Assembly (NCBI GenBank): GCA_947653505.1
Contig: CANTHI010000279.1
Location: forward strand, 1 to 5,441
Direction of reading: 5' to 3'
Length of the DNA stretch: 5,441 bases
Source of the DNA: an uncultured Eubacterium sp.
GTDB lineage: Bacteria > Bacillota_A > Clostridia > Lachnospirales > Lachnospiraceae
A program made the position numbers and the translations under genes. This document shows, one piece after another, positions 1 to 5,441 of the stretch (position 1 is the first letter of the stretch; the number at the start of each line of letters is the position of its first letter). Under the pieces are notes generated by a model, which was given only the letters and a program-made list of their open reading frames with translations, was not told where the DNA came from and did no database searches.

Positions 1-63
1 GCCCTGTTGTTCGTAGAAGCGGATATTTTTCTTGGTGATATTTACCTGCTGTTCTCTTTTCAT
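1..63 (-). pseudogene. MerR-family regulator N-terminus fragment, fused behind truncated permease gene
   Basis: Reading leftward from an ATG at 63-61, the frame gives 21 residues up to the window edge, ending VNITKKNIRFYEQQG. The string ITKKNIRFYE is the hallmark of the MerR DNA-binding winged helix-turn-helix (second helix of the HTH followed by the start of the wing), so this is the beginning of a MerR-type transcriptional regulator. Recognisable similarity starts only around residues 5-7 (about position 51). The preceding residues MKRE come from permease sequence read in another frame, and the fragment has about three residues fewer before ITKK than MerR proteins normally have. No well-placed Shine-Dalgarno precedes the ATG. 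I read it as the 5'-truncated remnant of a MerR gene joined to the permease by a deletion or rearrangement; the rest of the gene lies outside the window. It could still be expressed from the new ATG, but nothing here shows that. Confidence 0.6.
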
Positions 64-1549
64 TCCCTGACTGCCGCAGTATACTTGTGGCCTTTTCTCC
101 TGTTACATAAGGCATCTGGTCCGGATGTCTGAAATCCGGATTGGTCACATCACGAATCCTGTTGCGGATCACTGCTCCGTCCAGCCGCGGGGGAATGCCG
201 GTCTGCTTACAATATGCCAGAAAGCTCTGATCATCCAGGATAAAAACCGGAGCATTTACCAGCCAGCCGTCTTCTGTCTTTGTTACATCCGTCTTGGACG
301 CATGGGAAAATCCACCAAAGGACTTCATCCGGGGATCCAGCTCTTTTTCTGAGATCAGCCTTTTTGCAGCCGCCTTCTGGTAGACGATGACGCTTTTGGC
401 CCCTTCCAGTGCCTGAAGTGCCTGCGTCTTTTCAAAAGCTTCCACATCTGTGTCCGCAACAGTGACCATAATATCCCATACCCCCTGATATCTCTCAAAA
501 TAAGTCTCTCTCGTGCTGATTCCGGAAATACAGAAAAAACACTGCATGATCGTATATGCCAGAAATGAAAGGACCAGGGATAAGGATGTCGTCCGCAAGG
601 CTTTTTTCTGTGCCTTTAACGCGTTGCCAGCCAGTTCGCCCTTCACCCCTGCCAGAAATGCAAGGATATAAGCGTTGTTCCTGCGCTTTAGCTGCAGTTC
701 CCCCGTATTTCTGACTGCCTCAAGCGGTGTCAGCCTGCTTAATCTGGCTGCTGGTATCCATGCAGAAATCCATATCGTGAGAACCGTCAGCAGTATTGTC
801 AGCGCAAATACAAGCGGATGATAGCCAAAAACAGCTCTATAACGCCCCTTTACATCATTTCCTGCTGCATTGATGATCTGTAAAAGTCCCATACTTCCTG
901 CAATGCCCAGCAGGTTTCCAGCGATCACCGGTATCGTACACAGAGCCGCCGCTTCCTGCAGCAGGCATGTCCGGATCTGCTTTGGCGTAGCCCCGATACC
1001 TGACAAAATACCAAACTGGTGGATTCTTGCATTCATGGATACCGCGAAAGAGTTGTGTATTACAACAACCAGTGAACAGGCTGCCAGACCCGTTATAATA
1101 AGAAACAGTGGAAACAGCATACGCGGCGCCGGATCTGAAGGACTCCGGATCAGATACATTGCCAGAAGCTCATAGTTATAAACTACCTGCTCCGGCGCGG
1201 CGCCAGCCAGCTTTGCGATACGGGGTGTATCCGCAAAAACAGAGCCCATATGGTCAAAATAAATATCTACGCTGGTTTCTTCCTCTCCTGTTTCCCGGCT
1301 TACTACTGCTTTTTTCACACTGGCAAAATTTTTTATGCTTTCGATAACGTTCCCATCTGTAATGCCAGTGATCCGGCTCTGCCAGCTGCCTTCTTCCCGT
1401 TCGATCCTTTCGATCTCATACTTCCAGACATTATAAAACATTCCGCCCAGAAGTGACAGCAGCAAAGACGCGATAAATGCCGCAGCCATCATGGATATTC
1501 CAAAAGAACGGTTGTTTTTAATATAACCTGACGAATAATCTTTCCACAT
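1..1549 (-). pseudogene. FtsX-type ABC transporter permease, C-terminally truncated
   Basis: This is an uninterrupted frame of 516 codons running off the window edge. It encodes the membrane subunit partnering the ATPase just upstream, of the long FtsX/MacB-like permease type found beside BceRS-like two-component systems in Clostridia, generally linked to export of, or resistance to, membrane-active peptides. Visible parts are TM1 (about 16-38), an extracytoplasmic stretch (about 45-140), TM2 (144-168), the cytoplasmic coupling segment SMNARIHQFGILSGIGATPK (171-190), TM3 (about 195-227), TM4 (243-269), TM5 (about 320-345) and a large second extracytoplasmic region (346-500). Family members as I recall them are roughly 750-800 residues, with a second FtsX domain of three more TM segments. 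Here family-like sequence stops near residue 501 (LRQSGNEKRTA), where the DNA becomes MerR-like in another frame, so the second FtsX domain is lost. The start is chosen from the GGAGG 8 nt upstream; it follows the ATPase stop by 5 nt. Probably non-functional. Confidence 0.8.
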
Positions 1550-1554
1550 ATCTG

Positions 1555-2235
1555 CTACCTCCGCCGTTCATCGCCAATAATCCGCCCATCCTCTATCGTA
1601 ATCACGCGCTCTGCTTCCAATGCCGCCTTTTCATCATGGGTAATCAGCACAATCGTCTGATTCAGATTCCGGTTGGACAGCTTTAACATATCGATAATCT
1701 CTCTGGAATTTTTCTGATCCAGATTTCCGGTCGGCTCATCCGCCAGCAAAAGTGCCGGCCGGTAGATCAGGGAGCGTGCAATCGCCGCCCTTTGCTGCTG
1801 TCCGCCAGACAGCTGGCCCGGCAGCGCCTCCAGCTTCCCAGAAAGTCCAAGCGCACGCACCAGCTGGTCAAAATACTCCTTCTCCGGCTTTTTCTTATCA
1901 AGCGCCAGCGGCATAAGGATGTTTTTTCACACCGTCAGCGTAGGAATCAGGTTGTAAAACTGATACACCAGTCCCACCTTTCTGCGCCGGAACACTGCCG
2001 CCTGTGTCTGATTCAGTCCGCAAAGATCTGTCCCGTCTACCATCACCGTTCCACCCGTAGGCTTATCCACACTGCCCAGAATATGCAGCAGCGTAGACTT
2101 TCCTGAGCCGGATGCTCCGACAACCGCCACAAATTCCCCCTTTCTGACGGACAGGTCAATCCCATGCAGCGCTACTACCTGATCGCCGCCTGAGCCGTAA
2201 ACCTTCCGGACTTTTTCGCATTTTAAAATCTCCAT
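1555..2235 (-). pseudogene. ABC transporter ATPase (MacB/Bce-type) split by an in-frame TGA
   Basis: This is the ATP-hydrolysing subunit of the neighbouring permease, acting on the cytoplasmic face. From the ATG at 2235 the frame spans 226 codons, normal for this family. It shows Walker A GASGSGKS (40-47), the Q-loop VYQFYNLIP (Q92), then TGA at codon 103 (1929-1927), then in the same frame KNILMPLALD, signature LSGGQ (142-146), Walker B LLLADE (162-167), D-loop GNLD and the H-loop histidine (about 200). Family members read TV-x-KNILMPL here, so a single nonsense codon replaces one residue; a CGA to TGA transition (Arg) is the simplest origin. There is no frameshift. Reinitiation at the ATG 12 nt beyond the stop (1914) would give a fragment without Walker A and has no clear Shine-Dalgarno. 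An upstream in-frame ATG at 2268 is rejected because the site at 2243-2250 fits 2235. It is a pseudogene unless the base is a sequencing error. Confidence 0.88.
1558..1562 (-). promoter_or_regulatory. Ribosome binding site of permease
   Basis: A perfect GGAGG lies 8 nt before the permease ATG and overlaps the last codons of the ATPase gene, so the two are in one transcript and probably translationally coupled. This fixes the permease start at 1549. Confidence 0.8.
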
Positions 2236-2242
2236 CTGACTG

Positions 2243-2250
2243 TCTCCTTT
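2243..2250 (-). promoter_or_regulatory. Ribosome binding site of ABC ATPase
   Basis: AAAGGAGA lies 7 nt upstream of the ATG at 2235. It decides that start over the in-frame ATG at 2268, which sits inside the 17-bp repeat array and would add 11 non-family residues (MCHRKRKGDSQ). Confidence 0.8.
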
Positions 2251-2253
2251 CCG

Positions 2254-2321
2254 TTTTCTATGACACACAGTTTTCTATGATACACAGTTTTCTATGACAC
2301 ACAGTTTTCTATGACACACAG
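2254..2321. repeat. Four-copy 17-bp tandem repeat in the ATPase leader
   Basis: The unit ttttctatgacacacag (plus strand) occurs head to tail at 2254-2270, 2271-2287, 2288-2304 and 2305-2321. Copies 1, 3 and 4 are identical; copy 2 differs by one base (gat for gac). On the coding strand the unit reads CTGTGTGTCATAGAAAA. The array lies between the predicted promoter (2336-2363) and the ribosome binding site (2243-2250), so it would be in the 5' untranslated leader of the transporter mRNA. The 17-bp period is not a codon multiple and no long frame crosses it. It may be a slippage-prone spacer or a cluster of binding sites; the sequence alone does not decide. Confidence 0.95.
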
Positions 2322-2335
2322 TTTCTTACCCGTCT

Positions 2336-2363
2336 GTTTCATAATAACATACAAAAGTTACAG
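2336..2363 (-). promoter_or_regulatory. Promoter and putative activator site for the transporter genes
   Basis: On the minus strand this reads CTGTAAC (2363-2357), 7 bases, then the extended -10 TGTTATTAT (2349-2341). No TTGACA-like -35 is present at the usual spacing, so activator dependence is likely, with CTGTAAC as part of the site. It matches the element before the response regulator gene (4297-4324) at 23 of 28 positions with identical spacing. It begins directly after the kinase stop codon, so the transporter genes probably have their own promoter as well as any readthrough. Expected transcription start is near 2334, giving a leader of about 100 nt that holds the tandem repeats. Confidence 0.6.
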
Positions 2364-2364
2364 C

Positions 2365-3576
2365 TCAGTGACTATAAAAACGGATTTCAAAGCAGGCCCC
2401 TCCATCCGGCATATTTCTGGCACGTATCGTTCCATTTTGGCGCTCCACAATCTCCCTGGCCAGCGCAAGGCCAATTCCTATCCCGCCAGAATCTGCATTC
2501 TGTCCCCGGTAAAACCGTTCAAATAAATGCGGAAGATCTTCTTTGTAAAATCCCACGCCATCATCCTGTATAACTATTTCCGTATAGAACGGATTCTGTG
2601 CGTAGGAGCAGCGGACCGTAGTGCCATTGCCGTGTTCCATACAGTTTTTCATCAGATTCATAACCGCCTCCATCGTCCATTCCAGATCGGCGGCGATCAT
2701 CATCCCACCCTTCTGTGGAATATCAATGGTCATGCCAGCATCCGCAAATAGTCCCTGCAGATTATCCGCCGCAAGGATCAGCAGGGTATACACATCCACC
2801 TCATCTTTTTGCATCCGTAGCGTTCCGGCATCCATACGGGCCAGCACGAGCAAAGCTTCCTGCAGATGCGTCAGGCGCAGCAGCTGTTTTTCCAGCTGCT
2901 CCAGCTGTTTTTCCAGCTGCTCCAGCTGTTTTTTTCCGGTATCCTGCCTCATCATCTGGACAGACAGGGACATGGCGGTAATCGGAGTTTTAATCTGATG
3001 CGCAATATTAAATAAATTTCCGGCAAAACTATTTTTCGCCTGCTCAGCCGCATCCTTTGTCTGATACAGATACGTCACAGTCTTATATATTGCATCTTCC
3101 AGTCCGGAAAACTCATCCTCTCCCGATCCCGATGCAGTTAAAATGACCGCTTTTCCAGTGTTTACCTGCTCCAGATATTCCGCCAGAGCCCGGATCCGTC
3201 TGACCTGCGTTTTATTCTGACTGTAAAATGCAATGCCAAAAACCCCTGTCCCTGCCAGAAAACCGGCTGTCACAAACAGCGCATATCTTTCATCATCCGG
3301 ACCCATCAGATCTGACTGACTATATCCGAACGCTTCCAGAATATCCTCCTCTTCCACGCTGCCCGCATGTCCGCATGTCTCATATTTTAACGCAGCAGAA
3401 ATGACCGCTGCAGCTTCCGGTCTGTACTCCAGCACCGCCCCGCAGACCGCATTTAACAGCTCCGCCTGTCTGCGGCTGTCATGACAGGCAACAAGCAGCA
3501 TACAGACCGCACAGGATATCAGACTGGCTGCGCATACAAATCCCGTCATGATCAGACTGTTTTTCCGTCCGCTCAT
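2365..3576 (-). CDS. Sensor histidine kinase, Bce-locus type
   Basis: This membrane histidine kinase of 403 residues would autophosphorylate and pass phosphate to the regulator encoded immediately upstream. It shows TM1 (about 8-30), an extracytoplasmic loop of about 65 residues (31-97, with C31, C45 and C68), TM2 (about 98-118), a linker resembling HAMP or coiled coil (120-180), H-box NIAHQIKTP with the phospho-acceptor H193, a DHp helix 2 containing QLEQLEK twice (217-230), N-box LMKNCMEHG (N311), G1 DDGVGF (338-343), F-box LFERFYRG (351-358) and G2 GGIGIGL (364-370). All catalytic motifs are present, so it should be active. The loop is longer than in classical intramembrane-sensing BceS kinases, so it may bind a ligand directly. 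Its ATG overlaps the regulator stop (ATGA), with GGAGG 7 nt upstream. The usual transporter partner is disrupted here. The kinase call is certain; the ligand is unknown. Confidence 0.95.
   Translation of the reverse strand: MSGRKNSLIMTGFVCAASLISCAVCMLLVACHDSRRQAELLNAVCGAVLEYRPEAAAVISAALKYETCGHAGSVEEEDILEAFGYSQSDLMGPDDERYALFVTAGFLAGTGVFGIAFYSQNKTQVRRIRALAEYLEQVNTGKAVILTASGSGEDEFSGLEDAIYKTVTYLYQTKDAAEQAKNSFAGNLFNIAHQIKTPITAMSLSVQMMRQDTGKKQLEQLEKQLEQLEKQLLRLTHLQEALLVLARMDAGTLRMQKDEVDVYTLLILAADNLQGLFADAGMTIDIPQKGGMMIAADLEWTMEAVMNLMKNCMEHGNGTTVRCSYAQNPFYTEIVIQDDGVGFYKEDLPHLFERFYRGQNADSGGIGIGLALAREIVERQNGTIRARNMPDGGACFEIRFYSH
2881..2928 (-). repeat. Perfect 21-bp tandem duplication inside the kinase DHp domain
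   Basis: Two identical 21-bp units (2928-2908 and 2907-2887, coding strand) are followed by the first 6 bases of a third. Each encodes QLEQLEK, so residues 217-223 and 224-230 are identical and the frame is kept. The repeat adds one heptad to the second helix of the dimerisation and histidine-phosphotransfer domain, just after the hairpin turn. Identity at every base suggests a recent slippage event. Confidence 0.92.
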
Positions 3577-4244
3577 ACCGTATCCTCCATCCGGTAGCCC
3601 ACGCTTCTGACCGTTTTCAGACAGGCCGGCTGGGAAAGCTTGTCCCGCAGCCGCTTCATCGTAACAGTCAGCGTGTTGTTATTTACAAAACTTCCTTTCA
3701 CATCCCATACCTGTTCTAATATTTTTTCCCTCGTAACCGTCTTCCCTTTCTGCTGCATCAGACACATGAGCAGCTCATATTCTGCGGCACTCAGGCCGAT
3801 TTCTTCCGCATGCAGAAAAACTGTCCGGCGGTTCAGATCCATCCGGATTCCATCACAGGAAAGGTACTGCTGCGCCACATTGCCTGTTCTGCGCAGCAGG
3901 GCAAGAATGCGCGAATACAGCACTTCCAGTTCAAACGGTTTTACCACATAGTCATCCGCACCACTTTTAAAACCGGATACAATATCCGCACAGTCTCCAC
4001 GAACCGTAAGAAAAATCACCGGCAGCTCCTTCCACCTGTCCCGCATCCACCGGCACAGCCGCTCTCCCTTCCCGTCCGGCAGCTCCCAGTCCAGCAGCAC
4101 CAGCGTTGGCACATGCTCCTGCAAAGCCCGCCCTGCCTCTGCAAGCGTCGTACATATCTTCACCTTAAAATCCCTGCATTCCAGATATTCCTTTACCACA
4201 GACGCAATTGCTGCGTCATCTTCAATATAATATAAATCCGGCAT
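3573..4244 (-). CDS. OmpR/PhoB-family response regulator, BceR-like
   Basis: This DNA-binding response regulator of 223 residues is the cognate of the overlapping kinase. The receiver domain (about 1-118) has the acidic triad E8-D9-D10, phospho-acceptor D52 in LVLLDWELPDG, T80 in IFLTVRG and K102 in DDYVVKPF. The winged-helix output domain (about 127-221) carries the recognition-helix segment NNNTLTVTMKRLRDKL and ends with the wing VRSVGYRM. The NNTLTV...RLRxKL pattern is typical of BceR-type regulators that control adjacent peptide-detoxification transporters. All phosphorylation residues are intact. The upstream Shine-Dalgarno is modest (AGGG within AGGGATGGATC before the ATG). It likely activates its own operon and the transporter genes, because the two share a promoter element, but this is inferred. 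The domain family is certain; membership in the Bce subgroup is probable. Confidence 0.95.
   Translation of the reverse strand: MPDLYYIEDDAAIASVVKEYLECRDFKVKICTTLAEAGRALQEHVPTLVLLDWELPDGKGERLCRWMRDRWKELPVIFLTVRGDCADIVSGFKSGADDYVVKPFELEVLYSRILALLRRTGNVAQQYLSCDGIRMDLNRRTVFLHAEEIGLSAAEYELLMCLMQQKGKTVTREKILEQVWDVKGSFVNNNTLTVTMKRLRDKLSQPACLKTVRSVGYRMEDTV
3584..3588 (-). promoter_or_regulatory. Ribosome binding site of histidine kinase
   Basis: GGAGG on the minus strand lies 7 nt before the kinase ATG, inside the end of the regulator gene. With the ATGA overlap it indicates translational coupling and roughly matched production of the pair. Confidence 0.8.
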
Positions 4245-4296
4245 GATCCATCCCTGTCCTTTCTGTCTTGGGCCGTCTGTAGCAATACGGCTTCTG

Positions 4297-4324
4297 GTTT
4301 TATTATAACAGAAAAATGTTACAG
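4297..4324 (-). promoter_or_regulatory. Promoter and putative activator site of the leftward two-component operon
   Basis: On the minus strand this is CTGTAAC (4324-4318), 7 bases, then TGTTATAAT (4310-4302), a perfect extended -10. There is no good -35 hexamer 17 bp upstream, which suits an activator-assisted or extended -10 promoter. The near-identical element at 2336-2363 supports function. Expected start of transcription is near 4295, giving a leader of about 50 nt. That leader contains a weak inverted repeat, GCCGT and ACGGC, at 4272-4276 and 4287-4291. Confidence 0.65.
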
Positions 4325-4343
4325 ATTCATACGAAATTCATAC
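4325..4343. promoter_or_regulatory. 11-bp-phased direct repeat, possible response-regulator operator
   Basis: ATTCATAC occurs at 4325-4332 and again at 4336-4343, start to start 11 bp apart, about one helical turn. Tandem half-sites at this spacing are what OmpR/PhoB-family regulators usually bind as head-to-tail dimers. It abuts the CTGTAAC of the leftward promoter and lies in the region between the two divergent regulator genes, so it could act on either or both. The binding protein is not identifiable from the sequence. Confidence 0.5.
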
Positions 4344-4344
4344 A

Positions 4345-4382
4345 GATATGATATGATATCAGAAACAGATGCCAGTTATAAA
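4345..4382 (+). promoter_or_regulatory. Candidate -10 elements for the rightward operon
   Basis: Possible -10 hexamers are TATGAT at 4347-4352 and 4352-4357, within a GATAT triple repeat (4345-4359), and TATAAA at 4377-4382. None has a convincing -35 at 16-18 bp. TATGAT at 4352 would sit 8 bp after the ATTCATAC repeat, which would fit an activator-dependent promoter. The choice between them is unresolved. Confidence 0.3.
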
Positions 4383-4404
4383 ACCGTTAAAATGACTACA
4401 GCAG

Positions 4405-4410
4405 AAAGGA
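4405..4410 (+). promoter_or_regulatory. Ribosome binding site of second response regulator
   Basis: AAAGGA lies 7 nt before the ATG at 4418 and supports that start. Confidence 0.75.
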
Positions 4411-4417
4411 AACAATC

Positions 4418-5104
4418 ATGCAGACAGATTATCAGATACTTTTTTTGGAGGATGAACCTACGATCCGTGAGGTTTTAAAAGAATATATGACGCTATCCGG
4501 CTATACAATCACCGAAGCCGCACGGGGCGATACCGCGATCGGGATGCTGAAACAGCGCACATTTGATGCCGCTGTACTGGATATTATGGTGCCGGGGAAA
4601 AACGGATTTGAGGTACTTGCTTATATCCGCAGCCACAGACCGGAGATGGCCGTCATTATGCTTACGGCTTTGGACGATGAACATACACAGGTACAGGCAT
4701 TTAATCTCTATGCCGATGATTATATCATAAAACCGGTATCTCCGATCATCCTGTTAAAACGATTGGAAACGGTCCTGCGCCGGACATCCGGCATATCACA
4801 GGGGAAACATCCCGCGGCGCATACAGGCATTTACCTTCAGCAGGAAGCGTACTGCGCTTATTACAAAGGAGAAAAGCTGCCGCTTACATTAAGTGAATAC
4901 CTGCTTCTTTTAGCGCTTTATGAACATCCGGACAGGGTCTTTACGAGGGAGCAGCTGATCCTGCGTATTTTTAACGAAGATTATATTGGCAATGACCGGA
5001 TCATTGACGCACATGTAAAAAATCTGAGAAAAAAGCTGCCGGTTCCATGTATCAAAACAGTCATCGGAGTCGGATACCAGTTTGACAGGGAGGCGGACCA
5101 ATGA
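4418..5104 (+). CDS. Second OmpR-family response regulator
   Basis: This is a DNA-binding response regulator of 228 residues. The receiver domain (about 5-122) has acidic residues E11-D12-E13, phospho-acceptor D55 in VLDIMVPGKNG, T83 in IMLTALDD and K105 in DDYIIKPV. The output winged helix (about 135-225) has FTREQLILRIF, the recognition helix RIIDAHVKNLRKKL and the wing IGVGYQF. The motifs are complete, so it should be phosphorylatable and should bind DNA. The recognition helix (RIIDAHVKNLRKKL) is of the common OmpR/VanR/PhoP kind and clearly unlike that of the leftward regulator (NNNTLTVTMKRLRDKL), so the two probably read different operators. It overlaps the following kinase by ATGA. Target genes are not in the window; the two regulators diverge from a shared intergenic region, which permits cross-regulation. 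Confidence 0.95.
   Translation: MQTDYQILFLEDEPTIREVLKEYMTLSGYTITEAARGDTAIGMLKQRTFDAAVLDIMVPGKNGFEVLAYIRSHRPEMAVIMLTALDDEHTQVQAFNLYADDYIIKPVSPIILLKRLETVLRRTSGISQGKHPAAHTGIYLQQEAYCAYYKGEKLPLTLSEYLLLLALYEHPDRVFTREQLILRIFNEDYIGNDRIIDAHVKNLRKKLPVPCIKTVIGVGYQFDREADQ
5088..5093 (+). promoter_or_regulatory. Ribosome binding site of second histidine kinase
   Basis: GGGAGG lies 7 nt before the ATG at 5101, inside the end of the regulator gene, which indicates coupled translation. Confidence 0.8.
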
Positions 5105-5441
5105 AAGAGCCAGGACGTAAAAACTTATGCTACAGCCTGCTGCTGGCGGCAGTCATGATGATACTTTTAATCGGATATTTTATCTGGATGCTGCCCTCCC
5201 TGTATGTTTCCTATACAGAAGAGCAGAATCTGAAAGCGATCCGCAGCCAGCACCAGACATTTTTGGAAACCGGTACTTATGAGCAGGTACGCGTCAGAAA
5301 TCCGACTGCCTGTATGTCTGTAAAAATTCCTTTTGAAGAATCTTATATCGAGGCAGCCTCGAAAATGCTGACCGTAAAAATTACGCCTTCAGATACAGAA
5401 ACGGCAGCTCTGATGGAAGAGATCCGCTCCTTTGCCCGGAC
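5101..5441 (+). CDS. Sensor histidine kinase, N-terminal part (cut by window end)
   Basis: An open frame of 113 complete codons runs off the window. It has a short basic N-terminus (MKEPGRKN), one strong transmembrane segment (about 11-31) and then an extracytoplasmic domain beginning LPSLYVSYTEEQNLKAIR, which continues to the edge. No catalytic motif lies inside the window, so the kinase call rests on position (4-nt ATGA overlap behind a response regulator) and on the layout of a signal anchor followed by a sensor domain. In such pairs the kinase phosphorylates the regulator encoded upstream. The N-terminus resembles that of other clostridial sensor kinases as I recall them. The sensed ligand cannot be told from this part. 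Confidence 0.8.
   Translation, partial: MKEPGRKNLCYSLLLAAVMMILLIGYFIWMLPSLYVSYTEEQNLKAIRSQHQTFLETGTYEQVRVRNPTACMSVKIPFEESYIEAASKMLTVKITPSDTETAALMEEIRSFAR

Noticed and set aside
125..1456. Several plus-strand open frames of 68-101 codons across the permease region
   Set aside because: They are antisense to a continuous permease frame with clear membrane segments and family motifs, and their translations show no domain.
1555..1914. Separate 119-residue protein starting at the ATG at 1914
   Set aside because: It is the in-frame C-terminal part of the ATPase, without Walker A and without a recognisable Shine-Dalgarno. It is treated as part of the pseudogene; low-level reinitiation cannot be excluded.
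1915..1929. A-rich slippery-looking run (A AAA AAC) next to the TGA of the ATPase gene, suggesting programmed frameshifting or recoding
   Set aside because: The heptamer lies after the stop in the reading direction, and the downstream sequence is in the same frame as the upstream, so a frameshift would not restore the protein. No selenocysteine insertion hairpin was seen, and the position does not call for cysteine or selenocysteine.
2236..2364. CRISPR array, because of regularly repeated short units
   Set aside because: The units are directly adjacent with no unique spacers, so it is a simple tandem repeat.
2527..2998. Plus-strand frames opposite the kinase, including a Ser/Cys-rich one with repeats
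   Set aside because: They are shadows of the kinase. The repeated SCSSCFSS string is just the antisense reading of the 21-bp QLEQLEK duplication.
4272..4291. Inverted repeat GCCGT and ACGGC in the leader of the leftward regulator, possible terminator or attenuator
   Set aside because: The stem is only 5 bp with a 10-base loop, and no U-run follows in the transcript direction.
4297..4324. TGTAAC as the -35 of an ECF sigma factor promoter
   Set aside because: ECF promoters need a CGTC-like -10 about 16-17 bp downstream. Here an extended -10 of the housekeeping type follows at 10 bp, so an activator site is the better reading.

Overview
The window looks like chromosomal DNA of a gut-type Firmicute, most likely a Lachnospiraceae-like Clostridia. 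This rests on the style of the proteins (BceR-like response regulator, HQIKTP histidine kinase, MacB/Bce-type ATPase with a long FtsX-type permease), the strong GGAGG-type ribosome sites and the moderate GC content. It is an inference from family resemblance; no taxonomic marker gene is present.

Layout. Two two-component systems diverge from a 173-bp intergenic region (4245-4417). Leftward (minus strand) run an OmpR/PhoB-family response regulator (3573-4244), its histidine kinase (2365-3576, ATGA overlap), a 129-bp gap with its own promoter and a four-copy 17-bp tandem repeat, an ABC ATPase gene (1555-2235) and an FtsX-type permease gene (1-1549). Rightward run a second OmpR-family regulator (4418-5104) and the start of its histidine kinase (5101 to the window edge, ATGA overlap).

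The leftward locus has the architecture of a Bce-like cell-envelope-stress or peptide-detoxification module: regulator and kinase control a transporter encoded just downstream. The transporter half appears broken in two independent ways. The ATPase has an in-frame TGA after the Q-loop, which separates Walker A from the signature and Walker B motifs. The permease loses its C-terminal half at about position 47-53, where the sequence switches to the N-terminal helix-turn-helix of a MerR-family regulator in another frame. The two-component genes look intact, so the signalling pair may now be an orphan.

The main regulatory signal is a near-duplicate promoter element, 23 of 28 bases identical, in front of both the regulator gene (4297-4324) and the ATPase gene (2336-2363): CTGTAAC, 7 bases, then an extended -10. 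This suggests that both units answer to the same activator, probably the regulator itself. Next to the upstream copy is an 11-bp-phased direct repeat (ATTCATAC twice) in the divergent region, which could link control of the two systems. The first kinase also carries a perfect 21-bp duplication that inserts one extra heptad into the second helix of its dimerisation domain.
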